DNA of 15,268 bases from an uncultured Collinsella sp. (GCA_900552705.1 USAX01000034.1:1-15268); one strand, 5' to 3'; shown: positions 6,416 through 13,843, counted from the first letter of the stretch. The notes: generated from the sequence alone by a model not told the origin. Made by a program: numbers and translations.

Positions 6416-7815
6416 TTAACGGTCGTTTCGTTGCCGATATGAAGTCGCCCCGCACCCCCGATAACGAGGAGCCGGCTGCCGAGCGCGCCTGCGACTTCCG
6501 CCCCGTCGACAAGGGCTTCACCGAAGAGATGGCGCTGGCCGAGGCCGAGCGCTGCCTCAACTGCAAGAAGCCGTTCTGTGTTGAGGGCTGCCCCGTCAAC
6601 ATCAACATTCCCCGCTTTATCGAGCAGATCCGCGCGAAGGACTTCGGCGGCGCTCTCGATACCATTCGCGAGGACTCCATGCTTCCCGCCATCTGCGGCC
6701 GCGTCTGCCCGCAGGAGAACCAGTGCGAGGGCAAGTGCATCCGTGGCAAGAAGTCCGAGCCCGTGGCCATCGGCCAGCTCGAGCGCTTCCTGGGTGACCG
6801 CCCCGAGCTCGCCTCCACGCCCAAGATGGCCCCCAAGAACGGCAAGAAGGTCGCTGTCGTCGGCTCCGGCCCGTCCGGCATCACCTGCGCCGGCGAGCTC
6901 GCCCGTAACGGCTTTGACGTTACCGTCTTCGAGGCTTTCTTCACCGGCGGCGGCGTGCTGGTCTACGGCATCCCCGAGTTCCGTCTGCCCAAGGCGGTCG
7001 TCAAACGCGAGATTGACGGCCTGGAGGACATGGGCGTCAAGTTTGAGTACAACTCCGTCGTGGGCAACATGGCCACGGCCGAGGAGCTGTTCGAGCAGGG
7101 CTTCGACGCCATCTACGTGGCGACCGGCGCTGGCCTGCCCAAGTTCCTCAACGTCCCCGGCGAGAACCTGCCCAACGTCTTCTTCGCGAACGAGTACCTC
7201 ACCCGCGTGAACCTGATGAAGGCCAACAAGTTCCCCGAGTACGACACCCCCACCAAGCACGGCAAGAACGTCGTTGTCTTTGGCGGCGGCAACGTGGCCA
7301 TGGACGCCGTCCGTACCGCCAAGCGCCTGGGCGCCGAGCACGCCATCATCGCCTACCGTCGTACCGAGGACGAGATGCCCTGCCGTCGCGCCGAGCTGCA
7401 CCATGCTAAGGCCGAGGGCGTCGAGGTTCTGCCGCTCGTCTCCCCGCTCGAGTTTGTCGCTGGCGAGGACGGCTCCGTGTGCGCCGTCAAGGTCCAGAAG
7501 ATGGAGCTCGGCGAGCCCGACGAGTCCGGTCGCCGTCGCCCGGTGCCCATCGAGGGCGCCATCGAGGAGATCCCCTGCGACGTCGCGATCTCGGCTATCG
7601 GCACCAACGCCAACCCCTTCGCAAAGAAGATCGGCGGCAAGATGGAGCTCAACAAGTGGGGCTACATCGTTGCCGACGAGGAGACCGGCCAGACCACCGA
7701 TCCCCGCATCTGGGCCGGCGGCGACATCGTCACCGGTGCCGCAACGGTCATTCTGGCGATGGGCGCCGGCAAGAAGGCCGCCGCTTCCATCACTAAGAGC
7801 CTGCTGGGCGAGTAA
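6406..7815 (+). CDS. nfnB: NfnB-like NADPH-dependent flavoprotein (GltD/glutamate synthase small-subunit family)
   Basis: This is the large partner of NfnA, holding the bifurcating FAD and two [4Fe-4S] clusters. It links NADPH to NADH and reduced ferredoxin. The 469 residues show Cys50/53/58/62 (CLNCKKPFCVEGCP) and Cys97/101/107/111 (CGRVCPQENQCEGKC), an FAD-binding VAVVGSGPSGITCAGEL (149-165), a second nucleotide site VVVFGGGNVAMDAVRTAKRL (about 287-306), and a C-terminal GGDIVTGAATVILAMGAG flavin motif. It is often annotated gltA or gltD. Having no glutamate synthase large subunit beside it, and overlapping an NfnA gene, it is best read as NfnB. ATG 6406 lies inside the end of nfnA (ATGCCACTAG). 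A terminator follows, closing a two-gene operon. Confidence 0.93.
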   Translation: MPLVNGRFVADMKSPRTPDNEEPAAERACDFRPVDKGFTEEMALAEAERCLNCKKPFCVEGCPVNINIPRFIEQIRAKDFGGALDTIREDSMLPAICGRVCPQENQCEGKCIRGKKSEPVAIGQLERFLGDRPELASTPKMAPKNGKKVAVVGSGPSGITCAGELARNGFDVTVFEAFFTGGGVLVYGIPEFRLPKAVVKREIDGLEDMGVKFEYNSVVGNMATAEELFEQGFDAIYVATGAGLPKFLNVPGENLPNVFFANEYLTRVNLMKANKFPEYDTPTKHGKNVVVFGGGNVAMDAVRTAKRLGAEHAIIAYRRTEDEMPCRRAELHHAKAEGVEVLPLVSPLEFVAGEDGSVCAVKVQKMELGEPDESGRRRPVPIEGAIEEIPCDVAISAIGTNANPFAKKIGGKMELNKWGYIVADEETGQTTDPRIWAGGDIVTGAATVILAMGAGKKAAASITKSLLGE

Positions 7816-7843
7816 TCACCTACAGCGCTAACCGCCAAACGGC

Positions 7844-7882
7844 AAAGTCCCCGTCGAGCACACGCCCGGCGGGGACTTTTCT
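7844..7882 (+). terminator. Rho-independent terminator after nfnB
   Basis: AAAGTCCCCG (7844-7853) pairs with CGGGGACTTT (7870-7879), leaving a 16-base loop, and TTTTCTCT follows. It lies about 30 bases after the nfnB stop. Confidence 0.85.
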
Positions 7883-7900
7883 CTATGCCGGCCAACCCAT

Positions 7901-7931
7901 CACCACAAAGGGGACATGCGCCTTTGTGGTG
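7901..7931. repeat. Small palindrome CACCACAAAGG, copy A
   Basis: An 11-bp perfect stem (CACCACAAAGG with CCTTTGTGGTG) encloses the loop GGACATGCG. The same stem with a similar loop occurs in opposite orientation at 10704-10744. No T tract follows here, so it is unlikely to be a terminator on the plus strand. Confidence 0.75.
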
Positions 7932-7967
7932 GTCGGGGACTTGGCCGGCGAACCAATTCCGACGTTT

Positions 7968-8024
7968 GTCTCAATCTGTAACAGTTAGAGACCAAATTCC
8001 TCGCCACGTGTTACAGATCGAGAC
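7968..8024. repeat. 57-bp hairpin repeat, unit 1
   Basis: The arms GTCTCAATCTGTAACA and TGTTACAGATCGAGAC are inverse at 15 of 16 positions and enclose about 25 bases. A second unit follows after 24 bases. The pair lies between convergent genes nfnB and the surface-protein gene. Confidence 0.85.
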
Positions 8025-8048
8025 GTTAGGTTAGCGGCTGAACAGTTC

Positions 8049-8105
8049 GTCTCAATCTGTAACACCTAGAGCCCAACTATCAGGTTTGGTGTTACAGATC
8101 GAGAT
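8049..8105. repeat. 57-bp hairpin repeat, unit 2
   Basis: This unit has the same arms as unit 1 with slight change (last base T) and the same total length, but a diverged loop, so the stem is conserved while the loop drifts. It ends 37 bases from the stop of the minus-strand surface-protein gene and could act as its transcript end. Confidence 0.85.
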
Positions 8106-8142
8106 TTTGTAAAAGCCGAGAATGGGCGCTGCCACCAAAAGC

Positions 8143-9705
8143 CTAGCGCTTGCGGCGCTTGGTTGCGGCGATGCCGGCAGCGGCAACGGTTGCGCCGGCG
8201 ATGCCAAGGGCCGCTGCCGCCGTCGCGGCGTTGTCGCCCGTGGCGGCCAGAGTGCCCACGGACTTCTGGGCAGCGGTGGCCTTCGCGGCCGGCTTGGAAG
8301 CAGCAGTCGTGGAACTCGCCTGAGTCAGCGTCACGGACGGCGTGCCAGTCTCACTTCCGCCGCCTGGCTGCGGCGTGGGAGCCGGGGTAGGCTCAGGCTG
8401 CGGCGTGGGCTCAGGCTCGACCGCATCTCCGGAGCTGATTACCACGCTGCGGGCAACCTCGTCGGAGGTCCTAACATCCTGGATAGTGGACGACCCGGCA
8501 GCACCGATGACGAGTCCGTTTCCCGTAGTTTCTCGCACAGTGCCGCCGGCGGGAGTCGTAACTACCGATCCGCCATCAATTGAGAGACAAGGGGCTGCAT
8601 CACCTTGATTGACAGCGTAGATTGCCGCTGCATTACCCGACACCTCAACATTTGAATTAATGATGTCAATTCGAGGGATGGCGGACTGGGAGCCGGACTG
8701 GGAATATATTCCGTAGCCATGTTTACGACTGTGGCCAGTTCCGTCACCGCATCGAACTGTAAGGCTCGAATTCTCGACGAGCACCCGCGACACGCCGTCC
8801 TGCGCGCGCATCCAAACACCATCCAAAACCTCGACACTATCACTCGCCACGAGCGTAACATCCGCCCCGTTGGTAATACTCAAATATGTATCCTTACCCC
8901 CGGACGAATACAGGGCGACCGACAACATGTTTGCATTACGCGCCGCCGCATCTAATTTTGCGTTATCCACCGCGATGCAGCCTCCATGCTCGGAGGAGAT
9001 GTTTTCGGCATAGACTGCAACGGCATTGAGCCCCCCATTCGCCTCCGCCTCGACGTGGACGTCGGCACCCTCGTTAATGGTTATGTTGCCTGCCCGCGTA
9101 TGAATGCCGATGGTATGAGGCACTTTGTTCGTTGCCGTCACGTTAACGTTGGCACCGCGGATGTCCACGTCGCCGCCGGCCTTACCGTCCCCCGAAACCG
9201 CTATCGTATCGGTCCCGGCCGTCGCGTTGAGAGTCACGTCGCCCGAGATGGCGAGGCTACCGCACTCGACCTTAACAGCGCTCCTGCTCTTCTGTGGTTC
9301 GGCCGTCGCGTTGAGGGTTCCCTCCCCCGTGATGGCAAGGTTGCCGTCCTTGACCTCGATAGCGCTCTGCAAGGAATCGGCCGTTACGGTGTTGGTGCCC
9401 GTCACGCCGATATTGAGGTTGCCCTGAGCGCTGATACCGGCGCCGTTGTAGCCATTGAGCTTCATGTCGTCGGCGCCGTCCCAGGACCACGTTCCGGCCT
9501 CGTCGCCGGCGCCCTTGTTGTACTGCGTGCCGCCGACGTTGACCCATTTGGCGGCGAGCGCCACGCTGGGTAGCAGCAGCTGACCGACCATGAGCGCGCA
9601 AGCCCCCGCGCAGGCAAGCTTGGCGCCCACACGTCGCCACGTTCCGTGGGAGAGCGCGCACGAGCAGCCGTGGTCGATTGGGTTGTCATGGATTTGCTTT
9701 CGCAT
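8143..9705 (-). CDS. Secreted, sortase-anchored beta-helix-like surface protein (LAXTG signal)
   Basis: This is a 520-residue surface protein of unknown ligand. The N-terminus has a long basic lead (RKQ... TWRRVGAK) and then a hydrophobic signal segment ending near VALAAKW (residue ~52). Residues ~55-420 are irregular repeats rich in Gly, Asn, Thr and Val (for example GNLNIGVTGTNTVTADSLQ, GNLAITGEGTLNATA, GSLAISGDVTLNATAG), which suggest a parallel beta-helix like carbohydrate-binding Cthe_2159-type proteins. A Pro-rich linker (PEPTPQPEPTPAPTPQPGGG) and an Ala/Thr/Lys stretch follow. The end is LAATG (486-490), a hydrophobic helix and KRRKR: a cell-wall sorting signal of the LAXTG type linked to class E sortases. 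ATG 9705 is chosen because AAGGAGG lies five bases upstream; an upstream extension looks non-coding. It is divergent from the LuxR-type regulator. No sortase is present in the window. Confidence 0.85.
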   Translation of the reverse strand: MRKQIHDNPIDHGCSCALSHGTWRRVGAKLACAGACALMVGQLLLPSVALAAKWVNVGGTQYNKGAGDEAGTWSWDGADDMKLNGYNGAGISAQGNLNIGVTGTNTVTADSLQSAIEVKDGNLAITGEGTLNATAEPQKSRSAVKVECGSLAISGDVTLNATAGTDTIAVSGDGKAGGDVDIRGANVNVTATNKVPHTIGIHTRAGNITINEGADVHVEAEANGGLNAVAVYAENISSEHGGCIAVDNAKLDAAARNANMLSVALYSSGGKDTYLSITNGADVTLVASDSVEVLDGVWMRAQDGVSRVLVENSSLTVRCGDGTGHSRKHGYGIYSQSGSQSAIPRIDIINSNVEVSGNAAAIYAVNQGDAAPCLSIDGGSVVTTPAGGTVRETTGNGLVIGAAGSSTIQDVRTSDEVARSVVISSGDAVEPEPTPQPEPTPAPTPQPGGGSETGTPSVTLTQASSTTAASKPAAKATAAQKSVGTLAATGDNAATAAAALGIAGATVAAAGIAATKRRKR

Positions 9706-9735
9706 ATGAGCCTCCTTGTCGTAAGGGGTGCTTCT

Positions 9736-9750
9736 GTAACACCATGTTAC
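9736..9750. promoter_or_regulatory. Operator-like palindrome between divergent genes
   Basis: GTAACA-CCA-TGTTAC is a perfect 6-bp inverted repeat 31 bases upstream of the surface-protein start. With its neighbours it reads CTGTAACA...TGTTAC, the same motif found in the arms of the 57-bp hairpins beyond the other end of that gene. It is a possible regulator site, unproven. Confidence 0.35.
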
Positions 9751-9784
9751 GGGAAGATATCCGGATCCCGGGGCACAAATTCTC

Positions 9785-10699
9785 ATGTGGCGCACCTGCC
9801 AGCGCAAAAGGCAACGAGCATGCGATTGCCAAGCGCGCCCCCCCGAAAGGCCTGCCATCAATCCCTTTGTTGAGCCCTCTCATGCCCTCGCCAAACAGGC
9901 ATGCTGGAGCATCGCGCTCGTCGTGATTCTTGCCTGCTTGTTCTCGACCCTCGACAACGTGGTCACACTCTCCAACGCCCACGGCACCATTGCCGTGCAA
10001 ACCTGGCCGCGCCTCTTTTTGGCGGCAAGCGACCTTGCCGCCGGCATCGTCTTTGATCTTGCCGAGCGTCGCTACATGGGACTTGTCATGCTCGGCATCG
10101 CCGTGCTCTCGACCAGTTCCATCCTGGCCGTCGAGGCCGGGGCAGATCCCAACCTTGGCCTTGTTGTCTTTTACCTGAGCTCGGACTTTTTCGTCACGTT
10201 CTTTACCGCCACGTTTACACAGCTGGCACCGCGCATGCACGCGCCCGCCCTCTGGGCCGGCATGGGCCGTGCGGCCAATAACGCGTGCGCGTTCACCACG
10301 TCGGGCGTCTCGCTTGCGCTTGTGACCTCTGGCAACGTCGCCCTCATCATGATCGGTGCGCTCATGCTGCTCGTAGCGGCCAGCGTTGCGTTCGTTGCCG
10401 CGGGCCTATTCCGCCTGCCCCAAACCAAGCAGGAGCGCGAACACCAGCAACGAGCCGAGGAGGCACTGGCGGCACCGAGCATCAAGGAGCAGCGCCGAGC
10501 TTTCATCGCCAACCACGCTCTCACTCCGCGCGAAGTCGACGTGCTCATGGCAGTAACCCAGGACGAACGCCCGCTCAAGCAGGTCGCCGAGGAACTCGGC
10601 ATCTCGATGCGCATGGTACAGCGCCACCTGAGCTCTATCTACCAAAAGATCGACACGCAAACGCGCGCCGGTCTCACCAAAGCCTTCCCCTCGGCCTAA
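9785..10699 (+). CDS. Half-length MFS-like membrane domain with LuxR-type C-terminal HTH regulator
   Basis: This is a membrane-bound transcription regulator of a type common in Coriobacteriia, where a 12-helix MFS-like domain usually precedes a LuxR HTH (about 450-500 residues). Here only about six hydrophobic helices are seen (residues ~40-210), followed by a charged linker (QTKQEREHQQRAEEAL) and the HTH (ALTPREVDVLMAV... LKQVAEELGISMRMVQRHLSSIYQKI, ~245-300). The first half of the membrane domain appears lost. The start is doubtful: ATG 9785 has no ribosome site, while ATG 9820 has AAAGG eight bases upstream but is out of frame unless the C7 tract at 9838-9844 loses one base. After that tract the protein would be the same. 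It is divergent from the surface-protein gene, a likely target. The signal sensed is unknown. Confidence 0.7.
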   Translation: MWRTCQRKRQRACDCQARPPERPAINPFVEPSHALAKQACWSIALVVILACLFSTLDNVVTLSNAHGTIAVQTWPRLFLAASDLAAGIVFDLAERRYMGLVMLGIAVLSTSSILAVEAGADPNLGLVVFYLSSDFFVTFFTATFTQLAPRMHAPALWAGMGRAANNACAFTTSGVSLALVTSGNVALIMIGALMLLVAASVAFVAAGLFRLPQTKQEREHQQRAEEALAAPSIKEQRRAFIANHALTPREVDVLMAVTQDERPLKQVAEELGISMRMVQRHLSSIYQKIDTQTRAGLTKAFPSA

Positions 10700-10703
10700 A
10701 ACA

Positions 10704-10744
10704 AAAACCACCACAAAGGTACCTGTCCCCTTTGTGGTGGTTTT
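10704..10744. terminator. Bidirectional terminator, CACCACAAAGG palindrome copy B
   Basis: A 16-bp perfect stem (AAAACCACCACAAAGG with CCTTTGTGGTGGTTTT) has a nine-base loop TACCTGTCC. It lies between convergent stop codons (10699 and 10751) and has T-rich ends on both strands. Read on the minus strand, it is the same repeat as 7901-7931. Confidence 0.85.
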
Positions 10745-10750
10745 GATCGG

Positions 10751-11374
10751 CTAGCCTTCGAGCTGGGCCACTTTGTAGCGGTAGGCAGCGGCGATAACGT
10801 CTTTGCAGCCCTCGCGACCCAGCTTGGCGCGGTTGACGACGATGTCTTTACCACTCGTCATTTTCCACTTGCCGGCGCTGTAGCGCTTGTAAAACGCCTC
10901 GCGCGCCTTCTGCTGCTGCTTGACCAGCTTGGCGCCCTTCTTTTTGTTGAGGCCGCGCTTCTTGCGCACGATCTCGACGCGGTCCTCAAAGGGTGCGGTC
11001 ACCAACACGGCAATGTGGTTAGGGTTGTTACGCAGCAGGTAATCGGACAGACGGCCTTCGATAATGCAGCTCTCAGTCTCGCCCAGGTCCAAAATCACCT
11101 GGCTCATCTTTTGGAACAACTTGTCCGAGTACGAGCGCGCATCGTAGCGGTCGGGCAGGAACGCCATGTTCTCCACGGCCAGACGCTCGTCGTAGGCGGC
11201 CATCTTATCGAGCGACTCGCCCGCGCGCAGCGACGCACGTACCAGCAGCTCGTTATCGTACAGCGGAATCCCCAACTCGTCGGCAAGCATGCGGCCAATC
11301 TCGTGACCCTCGGCACCAAAATCGCGCGCAATGGTAATGACCACAGGATTCTTCTTATTCTCCAGATCGCTCAT
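10751..11374 (-). CDS. Cytidylate kinase-like family protein
   Basis: This 207-residue cytoplasmic protein belongs to the cytidylate-kinase-like family (PF13189 type). It begins with a P-loop-like VVITIARDFGAEGHEIGRML (residues 11-30) and the LGIPLYDNELL motif that follows it in this family. Further on are the IIEGRLSDYLL and HIAVLVTAPFEDRVEIV segments and a basic lid-like region (RKKRGLNKKKGAKLVKQQQK). True Cmk proteins are of similar size but carry a canonical GPxGxGKS P-loop, absent here, so the substrate is not known. ATG 11374 has AAAGGA six bases upstream. It is downstream of the ABC operon but separated by 171 bases containing a long palindrome, so co-transcription is uncertain. Confidence 0.85.
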   Translation of the reverse strand: MSDLENKKNPVVITIARDFGAEGHEIGRMLADELGIPLYDNELLVRASLRAGESLDKMAAYDERLAVENMAFLPDRYDARSYSDKLFQKMSQVILDLGETESCIIEGRLSDYLLRNNPNHIAVLVTAPFEDRVEIVRKKRGLNKKKGAKLVKQQQKAREAFYKRYSAGKWKMTSGKDIVVNRAKLGREGCKDVIAAAYRYKVAQLEG

Positions 11375-11438
11375 CGCGATTCCTTTCTAACAAATGAGAA
11401 AAAGGCGATTCCTGATTCCCATTTTGTCACTTACGACC

Positions 11439-11546
11439 GTCCTGGTTTCCCAAGTGCGGCAGATTGCCCCGAAAGAGGAGCGCCGCGTACTAAATGTACG
11501 CAAGCGACGATTGAGGGGCAAGGTGCCGTGCTTGGGGAAGCAGGAC
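11439..11546. repeat. 108-bp extended imperfect palindrome
   Basis: The outer arms (GTCCTGGTTTCCCAAG..CGGCA at 11439-11461 and its inverse at 11524-11546) match at about 19 of 23 positions. Nested inside are TTGCCCC/GGGGCAA and a central CGTAC-TAAAT-GTACG hairpin. The element touches the last base of the permease stop codon on the minus strand. No T tract follows on either strand. It could be an RNA-stability or processing element, or a mobile REP/BIME-like repeat. Confidence 0.7.
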
Positions 11547-12184
11547 TATGCGGCCACGATGCGGCGTTGATACGCCCTCACCAGCAGCGAGATACCAAAG
11601 TTGAGCACAAAGTACATCGCAAACACCAGGCCGTAGAGCATAAGCACCTGCGACAGGTCGATCGCATGGGCCATCACGACGTTTGCCGTGTACATGAGCT
11701 CGGCCACGTTAATGCCCGAAAGATACGAGCTGTCCTTGATGACGGTCGTGCACTGGCTAAACAGCGCCGGGATGATCGTCTTAAACGTCTGCGGCAGAAT
11801 GATGTAGCGCATGGTGGCAAAGAAGCCAAAACCCTGGCTCTGCGCTGCCTCAAACTGACCGCGCGGAATCGAGTTGAGACCGCCGCGCACAATCTCGGCC
11901 ATAACGGCGCTGGTAAACAGCGTAAAGGCGATGGTCGAAATCACAATGTCCAAACCCTGCACCGTAAAGTAGATAAACAGAATCCACAGCAGGTTCGGCG
12001 TGCAACGGAACAGCTCGATATAGGCGCTCACCAAAATACGGAACGGGCGGGGCGCATAGCTTTTAACGAGCGCCAGCACCGTGCCAAAGATGAGCGAGAA
12101 AAAGATCGACAGCGCCGAGATCTCGATTGTCTTAACAAAGCCGCCCCAAATGTAGAGCAGGTTGGTCGCGTTGAAGATTTCCAT
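11546..12184 (-). CDS. Amino-acid ABC transporter permease (HisM/GlnP family), second subunit
   Basis: An inner-membrane permease of a polar amino-acid importer, 212 residues, with about five hydrophobic segments. The cytoplasmic EAA loop that docks to the ATPase is seen in EIVRGGLNSIPRGQFEAAQS and GF... RYIILPQTFK (residues ~97-135). ATG 12184 is three bases after the stop of the upstream permease gene, with AGAGGAGG in the end of that gene serving as ribosome site, so the two are translationally coupled. The two permeases are related but not identical and probably form a heterodimer. The stop codon touches a 108-bp palindrome. Confidence 0.92.
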   Translation of the reverse strand: MEIFNATNLLYIWGGFVKTIEISALSIFFSLIFGTVLALVKSYAPRPFRILVSAYIELFRCTPNLLWILFIYFTVQGLDIVISTIAFTLFTSAVMAEIVRGGLNSIPRGQFEAAQSQGFGFFATMRYIILPQTFKTIIPALFSQCTTVIKDSSYLSGINVAELMYTANVVMAHAIDLSQVLMLYGLVFAMYFVLNFGISLLVRAYQRRIVAA

Positions 12185-12187
12185 GCG

Positions 12188-12934
12188 CTAGGCCTCCTCT
12201 ACGTTGTCGAGCCCCAGCTCGGCCAGGCTCACGCCACGCGGACGCTCCTTGGAGCGGCGCTCGAGCCACTGCACCAGCATGGCGAGCGGAAAGCAGATGA
12301 TAAAGTACATAAGGCAGCAGACGATGTATCCCTGCAGGTAACCGTACAGACTCACAAAGTTGTCGGAACGGTACATAAGGTCGCCGCCGGCCACAAGCGC
12401 CAGCACCGACGTGTTCTTGACCAAGTTGAGCGCCTGGTTACACAGCGGCGGCAGAATGATCTTGAACGTCTGGGGCAGTACGATGTACCAGTATGCCTGC
12501 GCCCGGGTGAAGCCCTGGCTCTGGGCCGCCTCCATCTGACCGCGCGGAACCGCCTCGATACCGGTGCGGATGACCTCCGAAATGTAGGCCGCGTGATACA
12601 GGCCCACGCCCAAGAAGCCCAACACGAACGGCGCGATACGCACCGGCTGGTCGGCACCGGTTATGGCCTGCAAAAACTGCGGACCGGCCATGTACATAAA
12701 GAGCACCTGTACGGGCAACGGGGTGTTCTGGTAAAACTCCACGTACACGCGACTTATGGCGCGCAGCACGCGCGAGCGAGTGGTAGAGAACACACCCAGC
12801 AGCGTGCCCAGCACCAGCGACAGCAGCAGACCGGCAACGACCACCTGCAGCGTCACGCCAAAGCCCTCCCAGAAGGGCCCCATGTTTTGAAATGTCGTCG
12901 ACCAACGGTCGGCGTCAAATAATCCTTCGAGCAT
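12188..12934 (-). CDS. Amino-acid ABC transporter permease (HisM/GlnP family), first subunit
   Basis: The partner permease, 248 residues from ATG 12934, which has AAGGAAGG six bases upstream. A longer frame starting at 12967 overlaps the preceding gene and lacks support. The N-terminal part (LEGLFDADRW... FWEGFGVTLQV) leads into about five membrane segments. The EAA loop is IRTGIEAVPRGQMEAAQSQG followed by YWYIVLPQTFKIILPP. It has a soluble tail (ERRSKERPRGVSLAELGLD) longer than that of the second permease. It starts 25 bases after the binding-protein stop, in one operon. Confidence 0.92.
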   Translation of the reverse strand: MLEGLFDADRWSTTFQNMGPFWEGFGVTLQVVVAGLLLSLVLGTLLGVFSTTRSRVLRAISRVYVEFYQNTPLPVQVLFMYMAGPQFLQAITGADQPVRIAPFVLGFLGVGLYHAAYISEVIRTGIEAVPRGQMEAAQSQGFTRAQAYWYIVLPQTFKIILPPLCNQALNLVKNTSVLALVAGGDLMYRSDNFVSLYGYLQGYIVCCLMYFIICFPLAMLVQWLERRSKERPRGVSLAELGLDNVEEA

Positions 12935-12959
12935 TTGATTCCTTCCTTGGACGATGCGC

Positions 12960-13835
12960 CTATACAAGACCCCAGGTCTTGACCTCTTGGTCGAGCCAGC
13001 CGTCGGCCAGGCGATCGCAAATCACCTGATCGACCACGGCCGAAAGGTCGCAGTCCTTCTTGGTCGCCACGCCGTAGCCCTGCTCGCCAAACTTGACCTC
13101 GGGCTGCAGCAGCTCAACGGTCTCGTTCATGTAACCGGCCAGCGTGGAGCGGTCCATGGCAAAGACGTCGATATTGCCGGCGTCGAGCGAACTCTTGATG
13201 ATGGGGTAGCCGCTAAAGGCCCTAAACTCGGGCTTGCAGCTAAAGCCGTTGTCCTTGATCATCTGCTCGATCAGGCCCTGCGTGGTAGCACCCTGGCTCA
13301 CGCCAATGACCTTGCCGTCCAGATCCTCAATCGAGGTAAAGCCCGAACGCTTCTTGACCATGAGTCCAACGTAGTCGGTGCGGTACGGCGTCGAGAAATC
13401 CCAGCTCTTCTTGCGCTCGTCGGTGATGGTGTAGGTCGCCGCGACCACGTCAAGCTGGCCGTTATCGATCAGCGGGCCACGCGTCTTGGGCGTTACATCG
13501 GTAAACTCGACAAGCTCCCGGGCACGGGCCTCCTTGTAGCTCACGCCAAAGACGGCAGCGGCGATCTGGTAGCACAAATCGACTTCCATGCCCTCAAAGC
13601 GGCCCTTGGCGGTGTCGTAATAGCCATAGCCGGGAACGTCCTTCTTAACGCCGGCATTCAGATGGCCACGCGACTTAATGGCCGCAAGCTTGGACCCCTT
13701 GTCGGAGCCCTCGCCGCTGGTAGAGTTGCCGCAACCGGTAAGCGCGGCCCCCGTCAGCGCAAGCATGCCGGCGCCAGCCAGCTGCAAAAAGTGACGGCGC
13801 GACACGGCCGCCCTCGTCATATCCGTCATGTCCAT
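12960..13835 (-). CDS. Amino-acid ABC transporter substrate-binding lipoprotein (PEB1a/GlnH-like), Tat-type signal
   Basis: An extracytoplasmic solute-binding protein of family 3, 291 residues. The signal sequence has a twin-arginine motif SRRHFLQLAG (Arg13-Arg14) and a lipobox LTGC with Cys35, so it is likely exported by Tat and lipid-anchored. The mature part has GVKKDVPGYGYYD, FEGMEVDLCYQIA, VTPKTRGPLIDNGQLDVV, YTITDERKKSWDFSTPY, and a C-terminal GYGVATKKD. This set resembles Campylobacter PEB1a, which binds aspartate and glutamate, so an acidic amino acid is a fair guess. Starts at GTG 13838, ATG 13835 or ATG 13820 are all possible; none has a strong ribosome site, and it may be coupled to the ATPase stop at 13844. 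Confidence 0.92.
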   Translation of the reverse strand: MDMTDMTRAAVSRRHFLQLAGAGMLALTGAALTGCGNSTSGEGSDKGSKLAAIKSRGHLNAGVKKDVPGYGYYDTAKGRFEGMEVDLCYQIAAAVFGVSYKEARARELVEFTDVTPKTRGPLIDNGQLDVVAATYTITDERKKSWDFSTPYRTDYVGLMVKKRSGFTSIEDLDGKVIGVSQGATTQGLIEQMIKDNGFSCKPEFRAFSGYPIIKSSLDAGNIDVFAMDRSTLAGYMNETVELLQPEVKFGEQGYGVATKKDCDLSAVVDQVICDRLADGWLDQEVKTWGLV

Positions 13836-13843
13836 CACCGCGC

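Noticed and set aside
5390..7404. Long minus-strand open frames opposite nfnA and nfnB (340 and 330 codons)
   Set aside because: They are shadows of GC-biased codons; no motif is seen, and the plus strand encodes the two bifurcating subunits with full cofactor motifs.
7968..8105. CRISPR array
   Set aside because: Only two units are present, each itself a hairpin of 57 bases with diverging centres, and no cas genes are near.
10751..11374. True cytidylate kinase (cmk)
   Set aside because: It lacks the canonical GPxGxGKS P-loop and fits the cytidylate-kinase-like family, so the substrate was left open.
11015..12922. Long plus-strand open frame (635 codons) opposite the permeases and kinase-like gene
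   Set aside because: It is antisense to three clear family genes, is rich in His, Arg and Gln as expected from the reverse of GC-rich codons, and has no recognisable domain.
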